Source: Synaphobranchus kaupii
Lineage: Eukaryota > Chordata > Actinopteri > Anguilliformes > Synaphobranchidae
Length of the DNA stretch: 64,000 nt
Direction of reading: 5' to 3'
Assembly (NCBI GenBank): GCA_029718625.1
Contig: CM056379.1
Location: 66,119,626 to 66,183,625 of the forward strand
Each line of letters starts with the position of its first letter. Positions within the stretch are counted from its first letter, which is position 1. Under the pieces are notes generated by a model. It saw only the letters and a program-made list of their open reading frames with translations. It did not search any database and was not told the origin of the DNA. Position numbers and translations under genes: made by a program. Shown piece by piece: positions 45,635 through 57,800 of the stretch.

Positions 45635-45665
<31 letters not shown>
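45632..45665. repeat. (TG)n microsatellite
   Basis: About 16 TG units abutting the MITE and the 3' end of the Rex1-like LINE. Confidence 0.95.
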
Positions 45666-45668
<3 letters not shown>

Positions 45669-45984
45669 GATTAAAGCATCTAATGGACCTTGGTACACTT
45701 TGGTACAATAAATCTATTTCCCAGTAAACTGTGCTGCTTGCTAAGAGTTCCATATATAATCCACTAATTTCTCTCAATTCTCTCAAACTTCCTTATAATG
45801 CACTGTTCAAAAATAACCTCTAAACTGTCTAGACTCTAGACCAAAGCCAACCATTGACCCTGCTTTCTTAATTAGTTTGTTGATACAGTTGGCATCTTCT
45901 CTTGTAATATTCCCTCCCCAACAAACAGCAAAACACTAGCCACAATGCTACTATAAAACATGTTCAACATTTTGTAACACACTT

Positions 45985-46406
45985 TTTAAAATAATTTTTA
46001 TTTGTACTTGTATACCACTTTTCTTAAAACAAGTTTACAAAGTGCTTCACATTCAAATAAAAACACATTAAATAAAAGGAGAATAGGCAAAATAGCTTTA
46101 AAAAAAAGTGAAATAAAACTAATGAAGGTAAAATACCAGTACAATAAAATGCCTAAATACCACGGTTAATTAAAATTCAGTTAAAAGCTTGTCTAAAAAA
46201 ATGAGTTTTAAGAAGGTATTTAAAAGGAATTACTGATGTAGCAAGCCTGAGCTCCTCGGGCAAGGCATTCCAAAGTTGAGGCGCCCTAATAGCAAAGGCC
46301 CGGTCACCCTTTGATTTTAGCTTAGATTTCACAGTGACCAGAAGTTTCTTTCCCGAGGATCGCAGGCTGCGCGCTGGTGTGTACAGGGATAAAAGGTCTG
46401 CAATAT
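45985..46406 (-). mobile_element. 5'-truncated L2-like LINE inserted in Rex1-like LINE
   Basis: 422 bp bounded by ACACTT on both sides (45979-45984, 46407-46412). The lower end is T-rich (3' tail region); the upper part encodes the last residues of ORF2 (see 46177-46406). Confidence 0.8.
46177..46406 (-). pseudogene. L2-like LINE ORF2 C-terminus
   Basis: About 76 residues ending ...FFRQAFN. Shows the familiar CR1/L2-type ending: YTPARSLRSSGKKLL, KSKGDRAFAIRAPQLWNALP and FKYLLKTHFF. Everything N-terminal is absent, consistent with 5' truncation during target-primed reverse transcription. Confidence 0.85.
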
Positions 46407-46434
46407 ACACTTGAAAGGATCTCAGTTTTCTTAA

Positions 46435-48183
46435 AGAGATACTGCAGAGGCTTTTCTAAGGCCCTTTTTTCCGCTTCAATTTGAACTGAAACTCGTGAGT
46501 AGGCGTGGTCATATGACGATGATGCCACGTAGTCATTTTATGAATATTCATACGGTCAAGGAGTGAAAGGGTGTGTCTTGGTGAACTGACTCAGTCCCCT
46601 TCCAGCTCTCTCCTCACAACTAAATAAAATGGCTGTATCAGTTGAGCAACGTCTTCGCGAGAGGACCCAGGATGTAACCGAATGGTAAAGCTAACGTTAC
46701 CTAGCTAAGTTAGCTTGTTTGTCTGCCTAAAGTAACGTTACTATTGAATACATTCAAATACACAGCAAAACCCAGTCACACAGTAACGTTAGTATATTGA
46801 ACATGGCTGATTGTAGCGCCCTCATAACTTCACTTGGTCCGGAGAGAATTATCATTTATTAGCTAACATTATTCATAAATGATATAGCTAATATAACTAA
46901 CGTTAGCTATCTAAGTTACCAGTTCTCTCTGGACCAAACGGGGCTAAACTCACACACAATAGACTGCCTTGCATTACCTAACTTATCGATACATTCCGTC
47001 CGAGTTACTGACCAACTGGTTACTGGTTTTGCTAGGGCTACATCAAATGTATTATTGCTATCGTTTATTAGCTAACGTTACGTATTCATAAACGATAGCT
47101 CACACAATAGGTTGCCTTCAACCCCACATTAGCTATTACCTATCAGTAATGTCAACCGTTTGCAAAAGCATTTTTGTTGTAGTTTGTACAGATAACTTGC
47201 ATGTAAACAGAAACAAACTAATGTCCCAACAGGTGTGCTTGTGGCCACTGCTGCTCTAACCTGTCCCCTCCAGAAAACCTATGTTGCCGTGAGGTTACTG
47301 AGGTAACGTTATGTCAGCGTAGTTATGAAGCTATTCTTGATTTGTCTAATACTGCTGTGCCGTAGTCGGGCATGCTAACTGTATAATAGTGGCCAATACA
47401 TGTGCAATTACACAATGTCACAAATACAATGTAATAGGTATATTGTACTTAGCTGTTTTACTTAGCTGATGTAATGATTACAAAATTACATCCATCACTG
47501 TTGGGATGGCACCTGGCTTCAGCGACGGAGTTTTATAGAAGCCCATCTCAAAGCCAGTTAAATTGTGGTAGCAGTCCGGTGTGAAGTGCGCGTTGCACAC
47601 TAGGGCTTTCTTCGGCAAGTCCGCTTGCTCTACACCGATAGCTTGAAGCCACTGGCTAAGTAGCGCTGGGTCTCTGGGCAGACTATGAAAGCTAGCAGAG
47701 CCAGTGGCGTTGCACCGAGGAACGATACATATCTGACTCCTTGGCATAATGCAGGCAAGTTAGCTAAAGATACCAAGTAGTAAGACGTCGTATATGAATA
47801 ACTGTAGCTCGATATAAGTCGTAATATTAACGTTAGCAATAATAAAAAGCAATTCGCATTTGAACTTGAACTAGCTAATTAGCAGTACAAGGGTCTCAAT
47901 CTCAGAAAGAAAAGAAAAAATCGTCGTTCTCTGCTTTTATACCACATGCCCAGCCAAGACCCACCCCTAGGACCACCTCAAGTCCACCCATTTTTATGTT
48001 AAGGCTTTCGTGACGTCACGAATCCCCGGAAGCCAGCATATTGGTAAGTCTACACAAAAACTCAGATAAAACCATTTTTACTAAACATAAAATTTTCGGA
48101 CATAAACAGTTGTGTATGATCATAATCTAACTCAAAACATAGGTTGTCAACGGGAAAAGTCGGTTTTTGACTGCAGTATCACT
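46435..48183 (-). mobile_element. Kolobok-type DNA element with THAP exon, TTAA TSD
   Basis: 1.75 kb with ends AGAGATACTGCAG and, inverted, AGTGATACTGCAG, flanked by TTAA at 46431-46434 and 48184-48187. Removing it rejoins the Rex1-like reading (...KRLFYL|RKLRSF...). TTAA duplications plus a THAP-type exon point to Kolobok; piggyBac also uses TTAA but lacks THAP. Interior is rich in GCTAACGTTA motifs. No catalytic domain seen. Confidence 0.85.
47478..47747 (-). CDS. THAP zinc-finger fragment of Kolobok transposase
   Basis: 89 residues from MPRSQICIVPRCNATG. The C2CH THAP pattern is visible: C7 and C12 near the N-terminus, the FHSLPRDPALLSQWLQAIG segment, then VCNAHFTPDCY (Cys and His about residues 51-54) and a Pro-containing tail (LKPGAIPTV). 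THAP domains bind DNA in P and Kolobok transposases and in host proteins. The ORF ends soon after the domain with no catalytic region, so this is one exon of a nonautonomous derivative. A host THAP gene is unlikely because it lies inside an element with its own ends. Confidence 0.85.
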   Translation of the reverse strand: MPRSQICIVPRCNATGSASFHSLPRDPALLSQWLQAIGVEQADLPKKALVCNAHFTPDCYHNLTGFEMGFYKTPSLKPGAIPTVMDVIL

Positions 48184-48396
48184 TTAAGTAAAATAGCCTC
48201 TTTTGAGCTTTCTTAAGAACAATGGTGGTATTCTCCTTCCATTGTAATTTGTTGTCTATAACAACACCCAAATACTTATAAGATTCCACAGAATCAATGA
48301 TGGATGTGTTGACAGGTGTCACCAACTTGCTTTTTCTAAAATCAATAATTAGCTCTTTAGTTTTGGAAGTATTGAGTTCTAAAAAGTTAGCACTAC

Positions 48397-51127
48397 TGTC
48401 ATGGTTTGTGACCTTTTTCCCTTGCGGTCGTGTTCCTCGGTCGCCACAAGTGGGCGCTGCTTCGTTGGTTGAGTTTTGCCTCCGTTCCTTCTCCTCGCGA
48501 AGAAGTCATCAATGTTGCACAGCTGTACATTGTTGCCGGTGAGCTTTATAAGCCTTCCGTTTCCTTCATTCGGGGCTTCGATATTGTTTGTTTATTGTTT
48601 TGTACTGTGGTGTTTTGTTGGCTGTGAGTTATTCGTACCATTTAGACTACTCGCCTATTTTTACGTCTCATTGCTGAGGCAGGGCTTATTTCTTGCTGGC
48701 TCTGTAGTTACTTATCTCATAGAATGATGGGACCGCGGATCTCTGCTCTATTTCGTCTTTTTGTGCTTTTCTCCGTATATGGAGTTTTGGGCGATTCTTT
48801 TCGGAACTGTAGTTCTGTTCGCCCTTCGGTACATGTCTTCCCATAGGGAGATCGGGCGTTTCGCTTCTACTTAGTTACTTAGCTCGTAGAAGTATAGAGT
48901 AGCAGTTATTTGTTCCATTTTCGCCTTGGATTGGTTTTCTTACTGAGAGACCTGACATTTTGCTTCTACTCATTTCCGTGTTACTGTGAGCCAGTTAGTA
49001 GCTTCGGTACGTTTGTTCCCTGTTTTGTCTCCTTCTCGTGGACTACGTTCCCCTTTGTTGTGAGTCAGGGTTTTATTTTATATTGAGAGGCAGTGCTTGC
49101 TATTTTCGATTACGTTTGCATTGGTCTGTTGTTGCAGCTGTCCTGTTCGCCTTTTTTACCTGCGGAACTATTGTTCTGTTCGTTCTCCGGGTATGTTTCT
49201 CCTCGTATGGAGCTTGGGCGATGTTGTGGACATGTTTGTGTGACTGCGTGTTTCTGAAAATAGCCTCGGAACGTTAGCTCTCTGTTCCATTTCTCCTCGT
49301 TACATATTCATTTACTGAGAGGCTAGGGCGTGTGTTTTCAATTAAGCTTGCGTTAGTCAATTTGGATAGTAAAGTTATGGGACGACGGTGCTCCGTCGGC
49401 TCGCCTGTAAAATGTTTCTTCCCCCTGGGAGATCGGGCGTTTACCCCTTTGTTTTCTGCATTTGACTGCGAGCCTATTAAACTAGCCATGGAACGTTAAA
49501 TCTCTGTTCCTGTTCGCCTCGTTATATTCCTCAACATGGAGAGGCAGAGCGTTTATTTTCTGTTAACTCGTTTTGGTATTTTAGCCCGTAACTGTCCGGT
49601 GCAGCCTGTCCTGTTCGTTCCTTTTGGTACTGTGGAAGTAAGCTGTTTTGTGAAACTGTTCTGTGGGCCCAAGAAAGCCTTATAAGCAAACGTTTATAAA
49701 TAATTAAATAATACAGTCAAGATCTAGTGGAAAAGTACTGAGATGGGGGGTTGTGAGAGGGTGCAGGATAGCTCTCTGTCAGCAAGGACGAGGGCATCTA
49801 GCACACCAGTCAAAACAGGAATGTTTTCCTCCTCTGTTCCATAACTAAGCAGGAGTTGTACTTATAACAATGGATAAAATAGATCGTGCTGAGCGAACAG
49901 GTGGGAGAAGAATAAAAATAAGGGGAATTAAGGAGAATTTCATGGTCTGATTAAAAAGCACGGGGAGAGAGTTCACAAACAATTTTACTTGATAGATCAA
50001 GAGTGCCCCCAAGCGCATAGGGTAAGAACAGGTCATATAACATATTTATTTTTTGCCTAATTTGTTATTGGATAAAATAAGATATTATGAAAAGGTGTTA
50101 CCACATATCATTGGTGTATTAGTAACGTAAAGGAGGAGTTATGATATTGTATAAACTAATGTTTGTTTTTGTTCGGGAAATTCCGAATCCTCTGCGTAGG
50201 TTTGTGGTTTTCCCATGTTGAATCAACGTTTGACCGTTTAATAAAAGATTAAATTTAATAGAAGATTCTGCTATTTCCTTCATCTTTATCTTGAGAATTC
50301 TTCCACTCTAAAACCCATCTCAAATTGAAGTTAATGAGGAGAGAGTAAAGGACTTCCCTCCACAGTACCTGTCTCCGTACATGGAGTTTGACGATTTTGT
50401 TCGGAACTGTAGTTCTGTTTCGTCTTTCGGTACATGTCTTCCTATAGGGAAGATTGGGCGATGTTGTGGATGTTTTGCGTTTGACAAACGAGTCTTTGAA
50501 AGTAGCCTTGGAACGTTAAATCTCTGTTCCTGTTCGCCTCGTTACATTCCTATTTATGGTGAGGCAGGGCATTTATTTTCTACTAATCTCGCATTAGTCT
50601 TTTTAGCCGGTAAATGTCCGGTACAGCTGTCCTGTTTGCTCTATTCGGTACCTGTCTCCGTACATGGAGCTTTTGACGATTTTGTTCGGAACTGTAGTTT
50701 CGTTTCGTCCTTCGGTACATCTTCCTATAGGGAAGATTCGGCGATGTTGTGGTCATGTTTGTGTGTGAATGCGAGTCTGAGAGTAGCCCTGGAACGTTAG
50801 ATCTGTTTCTTTCGCCTCCTCATATACAATCGTATCACTTTGCAGTGTTTGTTGACTGTGTTTTTATTTGTGCCTTTACGCTACTCGCCCGTTCTTATGT
50901 GTCGTTAACGAGACAGGGCGCGTATTATTTCTGGCTATTCAGAGACCTGTCCTTGCGCTTCTACTTATTGGCGTGTGACAGTGAGCCGGTTGGTAGCGTC
51001 TGTAGGCGTGTTCGTTGTATTGTCTCCTCCCTTATCTGCGGGGTTTCCCGCCTTAGTGGCCTTAGGGCTTAAAGAATCCCCTTGCTGCGTTTGGCTCCTC
51101 CTACCTCACACGTCACGCCCCATTACA
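48397..51127 (+). mobile_element. Gypsy-type solo LTR with internal tandem repeats, TSD ACTAC
   Basis: TGTCATGG...ATTACA, bounded by ACTAC at 48392-48396 and 51128-51132. No internal retroelement genes between the ends, so it is a solo LTR. Native length about 2.0 kb after removing the nested LTR 49631-50364. It contains several diverged tandem units sharing TTCGGAACTGTAGTTCTGTT, ACATGTCTTCC and TGGAACGTTA, starting near 48,770, 49,150, 50,369 and 50,641. Short open frames inside are repeat artefacts. Confidence 0.9.
49631..50364 (+). mobile_element. Retroviral-type solo LTR, 4-bp TSD GTAC
   Basis: 734 bp, TGTGGAAGTA...CCCTCCACA with terminal TGTGGA/TCCACA inverted repeat. GTAC flanks at 49627-49630 and 50365-50368. 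A polyadenylation signal (AATAAA at about 50,240) lies in the 3' third. Inserted in a tandem unit of the larger LTR: the flanks rejoin as TTGGTACCTGTCTCCG, matching TCGGTACCTGTCTCCG in the next unit at 50,645. Confidence 0.85.
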
Positions 51128-52596
51128 ACTACACCATGAAACAAAGGGATCCATTTCCATCCGGTACAGTGAATCATTCCCTGCAGTAATACAAGGGGTG
51201 GACAAAGTCTCGGAAACACCAGAAAATGAAAAAACTGTTTTTCATAAAACAACTGCTATGTCATATTTCTCTTACCTATATTTTCTACACTCTTTTATGA
51301 CTGACATGCCATGTATACATTTTAGCTTCTGTCATTTTTTTATTAGCTTGATAATGATTCATAATTAGCCATTAATCATATCAAATAATACTAATTTGTC
51401 AATTAAATGCTGCTTTTGTGTCAGTAATAAGTGGGAAAACTTTAGAGCTAATGTAGGACAAAATATGAAAGCATTTTGGTCCATGACAACCTGAGATGTG
51501 CACCACTGCACAGCTGTGGGGAGTGAACACCTCTGTTCAAAGTGAACAGCTGAATTAAATAGATCTGTACTACAGTAGAGCTACAGTACACTGTACTACA
51601 TACAGGGGATCAATTCCAGTTGTTGGGGACCAAAATATTTTATGATTTCTTCTTATACATGTTGAAGTGTACTAACTTATTACTGATATAACAGTAACTG
51701 ACATGTATGCTATAACTGACATGTAATTTATGATTTATTAACATTTCATAAAAAATATGACTAACAATTTATGGTCAATTGGCATAATTATAAAGAAAAA
51801 CAAGTCATCATATAAAATGTACACATGGCACAAGATTCACAAAACAGCATAGATCAGTGGTTCCCAAACTCGGTCCTCGGGGACCACTGTGTATGCTGGT
51901 TTTCGTTCCAACCACAATTGCAATCCCAAAATCCTAACAAGCTGTTCATTTTTCTTAATTAGGTGCTTTTCATGTTTAGAGGGATTATTTACGCCACATC
52001 AGCTATGCATGACATGAAGAATACAAATTCCCATGTTTTATTTATTTATTTATTTCGGCATGTATATAATCACATTTCATCACATTTCTGAAATATGCCT
52101 TGAACAAATACAGTACCTGCCGAAAAAGGGATACGGGAAAAAAGCAGACTGCTTATCAAAGTCCCGCCCCAATTCCCTCACAATTTTAAATATTCATATT
52201 ATACATTTGATTAAAACAGATTCTTTAGTATCACAACAGCATAGCTGAATTTTCTTTATAGCGAAACTGATCGAGAAAGAAAAAATACGCTAAAGTAAAA
52301 CAAACCAATTATTAAAGTCCAAATAAGTCGGTTTTAAATGTACATGTCATACATTAGTCAAAACAATTTGTTTCATTTCAACGGCAGACAGTCCCAAATA
52401 TTGTTCAGATAATGTCCAAAATAAATGTGTCCGTTTCTTCGTTTTTATGATGCTCTGTTGTCCCCTGTAAATTCAGTGCATTATGCCTGAGTAGGTATGA
52501 GTGCCAATCTCAGAGTTCATTACCCATCACTATTTTCTGCACTGTCCTTTTTGCACATCGTGACCTTGTTTTCATTTCCTGACAACCCCCTAATGT

Positions 52597-53211
52597 TTAT
52601 ACTTGATAATTTTCTACCATCTTGCATCTTATCTTACACTTGAAGGTCTTTAAGTTTGTAGACATTTTAATCTCATCCTGTAAACTGTTCCAAAGCTTAA
52701 CCCCCACAATGGATAATGAATGACCTCTGAGTGTTGACTTTATAGATTTTTGTTTATAAATCATATTTCCTCTTAGGTTATGTATGTCATCTCTCTTTAG
52801 AAACAGTTTCTGTATATTTACGGGTAAGAGATTTTTGGAGGCTAAGAATAATATTTGTACGGTATTATATTTAATTATATCCTGCCACTTGAGAAACTTT
52901 GCCTTAATAAACAAATCATTTGTGTGGTCTCTATATGGGACACAATATACAACTCTCATTGCCCTTTTTTGGAGTTTGAACAGCGGCTCTGTAGTGTCTT
53001 TATACGTGTGTCCCCACACTTCAACACAGTAGTGAAGGTGGGGTGTTATGAGTGCCGAGTAAATTGTCTTAAGTGAATGTTGATTGAGTAGTTTCTGCAT
53101 TTTCCACAAAATAGACACGCTTTTGGCCAATTTACATTGAACTAGCTTCACATGTGGTTTCCATGTCAGGAGGCTATCTACCGTAACCCCCAGAATCTTG
53201 TGTTCGTTCAC
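52597..53211 (-). pseudogene. CR1-like LINE ORF2 C-terminal part
   Basis: 204 codons from NEHKILGVTVDSLLTWKPHV (the post-palm thumb region) through HLHYCVEVWGHTYK, LFKLQKRAMRVVY and NLRGNMIYKQKS to ...WNSLQDEIKMSTNLKTFKCK, typical of CR1/Daphne-type endings. Upstream (53,212-53,335) the frame can be followed as LNLSKTKFILFGK, but the catalytic palm before it is missing. Confidence 0.82.
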
Positions 53212-53300
53212 TCGTTCAATGTTGATACCATTGACCTTTAAGTTTATGTTTTCCTTCAGGCCTCTTTTCCCAAATAATATGAATTTTGTCTTTGAAAGGT

Positions 53301-53483
53301 TTAGTGATAGTTTATTGAAACAGGACGATAATTTGAAAACTCCTGTTTGTCTCCACTTTTGTACAAAGGAAGAACTTTTGCTATCTTCATTTTATCTGGA
53401 AACACGCCATTACAGAACGATAAGTTACATATATATGTTAGTGGAGGTATGATCGCCTTTGATATCCTTTTTAACAATGTCAT
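53301..53483 (-). pseudogene. CR1-like LINE RT N-terminal fragment
   Basis: Reads MKIAKVLPLYKSGDKQEFSN then YRPVS, the start of the RT fingers domain, then runs directly into thumb-side sequence (FNKLSLNLSKTK) at about 53,320. All of the palm, including the F/YxDD box, is absent, so a deletion has fused the two sides. Confidence 0.8.
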
Positions 53484-53601
53484 GTCTATCTGATCTACGT
53501 CAGTGGATGTCTTAGCTGTGCAGTCTCTCAGTATTGCTTTAATTTCATTTTGTGTGACAGGATTTAAAAATAATAACTCTTGTTTTGTCTCACTGCCCCT
53601 A

Positions 53602-54126
53602 TCAAAGTGATCCCACTGCAGGAGTGAGGATGGAATGGCCTTGGCTAGCTCCGGACCAACATTTGTTGAAACTGTCTACTATCAACTTATTATCTTCTTC
53701 CCTCCTGTTGTTTATATTGAAATGATCCGAGAATGTCCTCTTGGCCTTTCGCCCAGAAACGGAATTTATTATTTTCCAAAGATTTCTGGTGTAATTTCTA
53801 TTTTCTGTTAGTAACTTGTCATAATAATCTTTTTTGTGTTTCCTCAACAGATATGTCACTCTGTTTCTGCAACGTTTGTACTTTGCATATGATTGTACAC
53901 TCCTTTCCTTTAAAAACTGTTTATATAAGCTGTTTTTTTTTCTGCAGGCGTTCTCTATGTTCTTGGTAAACCATGGCCTTTTTTCTTTGACTTTGTTGTC
54001 TTTTCTCGAATTTTTGACTACCGGGCAGTGCTTGTCATATATTGAATTTATTGTGTTTAAGAAGGCCTCATACGCTTTGTTTGTGTCTCTTTCATTCCAT
54101 ACATCATTCCACTTTTGATTCATCAT
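53602..54126 (-). pseudogene. CR1-like LINE ORF2 linker between EN and RT
   Basis: 174 codons with the basic linker seen between endonuclease and RT in CR1-group LINEs (KRPWFTKNIENACRKKNSLY, YLLRKHKKDYYDKLL, LWKIINSVSGRK). In frame-shifted continuity with the endonuclease upstream and the RT fragment downstream. Confidence 0.75.
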
Positions 54127-54352
54127 ATCTTGTTCAGAGTCTCCTTTCGTTTCTAATTCTTTTTAAGATTTTTGTCACTGGTTTCTGATCCAAAGTGTGT
54201 TTCCAGTCACAGATAGCGAAGACTGGAAGGTGATCAGAGATATCATTTATCATAATACCACTTGTTATTACTGTGTCCAGTATATTTGTATAGATGTTGT
54301 CAATTAGTGTGGCACTATATTTAGTGATTCTGCTTGGCTGGGTGATTAGTGG

Positions 54353-54869
54353 TCACATTCCCCACGCATACATTGTGTTAACGAAGTCCTCAATCAACTT
54401 GTTATCGTTGGGATTTAATATGTCTACGTTAAAGTCACCACATATAAAAACATTTGACTGATTCATTTTTGTTACTATTTCTCCCAGACAATTGTTGAAT
54501 ATGTCTATTTTTGAGCTGGGAGCTCTGTAAACGTTGCATATAACAGTTTTTTTACCTTTCGGCGTTGAGAATTCAATTGTTACACACTCCATTACATTTT
54601 CAACGACAATTGACAAGCTTTCCAGTATCTCAAAATTTATGCTCTCCTCAATAAACAGTGCAACCCCTCCACCAGATTTGTTGATTCTGCTCTTACACAC
54701 AAAATTATACCCTTCCAGGTGGAAATCCATGCATTTCTCAACGTTAATCCAAGTTTCCGACACTGCAATGACGTTAAATGGTTTGGCAAATGTACATAGA
54801 TACTCCTGTATCTGTTCAAAGTTTGCGTATAGACTCCTGCTGTTGAAGTGGATTATTGACAGCTTTCCA
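54353..54869 (-). pseudogene. CR1-like LINE apurinic endonuclease domain
   Basis: From the insertion point the frame reads SIIHFNSRSLYANFEQI (first catalytic Asn), VIAVSETWIN (catalytic Glu), GGGVALFIEES and VFICGDFNVDIL (GDFN motif), stopping at 54,353. Downstream, in another frame, ISDHLPVF (the catalytic His region) can be read near 54,240. The endonuclease nicks target DNA to prime reverse transcription. Broken by frameshifts; inactive. Confidence 0.85.
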
Positions 54870-54880
54870 CCCATGCTAAT

Positions 54881-57800
54881 CTTCTTCTTCTTCGTTTGGG
54901 TAGGATCTTTTTGTCCCACATCCCCAGGCTCGGGGCCGAGGGGCTATCCTTTTACCACCCCGAGCCTGGGGGGGGGTTCACCCGGACTATATTTCAGGGC
55001 ACACCTCCAGTAGCCACGTCACCGTGTCATCATCCAGAACCGACAGACCATGCATCCCATTGGGTGCCCGATAAATCGGGCAGTCCAGGATGACATGGTC
55101 TGCGGTTTGTTCCTCCGCGCCACACTCGCAGGCTGCGCAAGAAGCCAAGCCCCATCTGTGCATCGATGAGCGGAAGCGCCCAACGCCGGTCCGGAGGCGG
55201 TTAAGCCTCACCCATGCCAGTCTAGGCAGGTCCACCCCAATAGGGGGAAAACCGACGTCTGGGATGAAGTCACGGAGTCTAGAGGTGTTCTCCTCCCACT
55301 CCGTGCTCCAGATGTAATCCGCCCACCGTGCCGCACTGATGTTAAGATCACTGCATTGCTGCAGGAATTCCTGTGCGGCAGGCACAAATGGGTGTCTCGA
55401 CTTAAGGCGCCGGGGAGGCTCAGCAATTACAGCGAGCCTTTCGTGGAGCAGATGGTTTGGCTCCATGGCCCGGCACGCGAGACGTGCTGTGGCTCCCGCG
55501 CGGCGAAGCCCAGCGGGCTGGATGCCTGCAAGAATGGGAAGATTGTCCACAGGAGTGGGACGCAGGCATCCTGTCACGATGCGCAAGGCTTCGTTGATGG
55601 GCGTATCGATGAGGCGGGTGTGGGCACTGCGACACCATACCGGTGCGCAGTACTCACTAGTCGAGTAAACAAGGGCCAGGGCTGCCGTACGCAATGTTCT
55701 TGCGTCGGCGCCCCAGCCTGACCCGACTAGTCGCCTCATCAATGCCACACGAGATGTTAACTTCTTGCGCAGTGACTCAAGGTGTCGGCGAAACGTGAGC
55801 GACCTGTCCAATGTCACGCCGAGGTAGATTGGCTCAGCGCAGCATGGCAGGGGTGTTCCGCCAATATATATTCGGAGCTCACGTTTAGCCTCCCTGTTGT
55901 TAAGATGGAAGGCCGCCGACACCGTCTTTGCCTCGCTGAGCTTCAACCTCCATTTCCAGAGGTATGCCACTAGTGTCTGCATGTCCTGGCTCAAAGTCCC
56001 CTCCAATGACTGCCAGTCTCCAGCGGAGTACACCAACGCGAGGTCATCCGCGTAGGCATACTTCCGCGAGACTGTATCAGGCAAGTCATAAGTGTAGATA
56101 TTATAGAGGAGGGGGGCCAGGACAGATCCCTGGGGGACGCCGTTCTTGAGGCGTCGTAACCTGCTTTGCTGTCCGCTACCGGTGGTAAGGTTAAAGCTGC
56201 GATTTCGGACAAGCTCCAGGATCATACTGGCCATGTGCCTGTCCGGCAGCAGGCGGAGCAGCTTGCAGGTGAGGCCGCGGTGCCATACGGTATCATAGGC
56301 AGCCGTCAGATCGACAAAAACGGCTCCGGCCTTCTTCTTGAACGAAAAGCTGTCCTCGATGTCTTGAGTCATCAAAGTGACTTGGTCTACGGTCGATCTC
56401 CCGCGTCGGAACCCGGCCTGCTCCCGAGGGAGCAGTGGGTCGACGATCGGTTCGACGCGGGCGTAGATAAGACGCTCGAGGATCTTGAAGGGGATGCAGA
56501 GCAAGGAGATGGGACGGTAGCTCTTAGGATCCCCTTCAGGCTTATTCGGCTTAGGGATCGCGACAACTAGGGCTCTTCTCCAGATTTTGGGGATCTTGAG
56601 TTGGCGCAAGCAGGAAGAGAGGAAAGCTCTTAACCAGGACTTCAGGGCAGGTGCGGCATGGAGTATAAGCTCCGGGCAGATGGAATCAGGGCCCGGAGCT
56701 TTTCCTGGCTTTAGGTGCTGGAGGGCGGCAGCGAACTCCTCCGGTGTGAATTCACCGGAGATGTTATCGCTGCTAGATGTTGGGGCCCTCCAGAGGTCAG
56801 ACACTTCTTTTGCCACGAGTCGTGATGACTCGCGGTCTTTACCCTCGTATACCCCATTTTTCACAAATTGTGATGCGATTTTATTTGCAGAAATGGGGCA
56901 GTGACGAGGGGAGTGTCTTGACCTGCCAGTGAGGTTGTTCAGGATACTCCATGCCTTGCGGCTGGAGTGCGAGAAGTCGATGGAATTGACAGCCTCCTCC
57001 CAGCGCTCTTGTCTCCTCCGGCCGAGTCTTGACAACAGGGCTGTAGCAGCCCTGTTTGACTCGGTTCCGGCAGGAGCCCGAAGGAAAACGCGGTAGAGGT
57101 TCTCGCACTCCGCATCCCAGCACGGTTTGTAGCTATTGCGACGTCCGCGTGGGATGGATTTCTTGGCCGCTTTCACTAACATGCCACAGAAGTCCCGGTA
57201 TGCCTCATCCACGTTGTTGGTATTAGGCGATGGGAGACGCCACGTGGATTTGTTAGTGAAGAGGCGGAAGCGTTTCCAATTGGCCTTACGGAAATTCCAT
57301 CGCTTCACCGGCTCACTCGGGATAGAGTCCACGAGTTTAGGCACGGTTATCAGCGATGGTCGATGTTGGGACCGCGGGAACTTTCCGAGCACACGTCTGT
57401 CCGGGAGCTGGTTGTCTACACCGACACTCGCAAATGCCACGTCAGGATTCGTCCCAGTGTTCCAGCGACCGGAGAGAAAGCTGGCTGCACCCTTTGGATC
57501 GTATAACAGGGCCAGGCAGTTGTTAGCTGCCCAAGCAGCCAGGTTCTCTCCGTTGGGTGTGTTGGTATTGTACCCCCAGTCTTCATGCTGACAGTTAAAG
57601 TCGCCAGCATAGAGACAGGGGTGGGGGAACACCGGGACAGACACCGGCGTGAATTGCGAGGGGGGAGGCTTGTAGACGTTTACAATTTTAAAACCGGCAA
57701 CGTCCACGCACAACCACTCAATCTCCGAGTCAGCCGGAGATTGATCGGCGAGAGTCCAGCTCAGCCTTTCATGGACAAACGTGGCAAGGCCGTGTTTCCT

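Noticed and set aside
46100..48400. A host THAP-domain gene
   Set aside because: The THAP exon lies inside a TTAA-flanked element with matching ends, and no further exons were seen.
50381..51072. 139- and 107-residue plus-strand frames
   Set aside because: They consist of the tandem units of the solo LTR; the repeated peptides reflect DNA repeats.
53733..54118. Plus-strand frames of 78-94 residues
   Set aside because: Antisense to the CR1-like LINE coding region.
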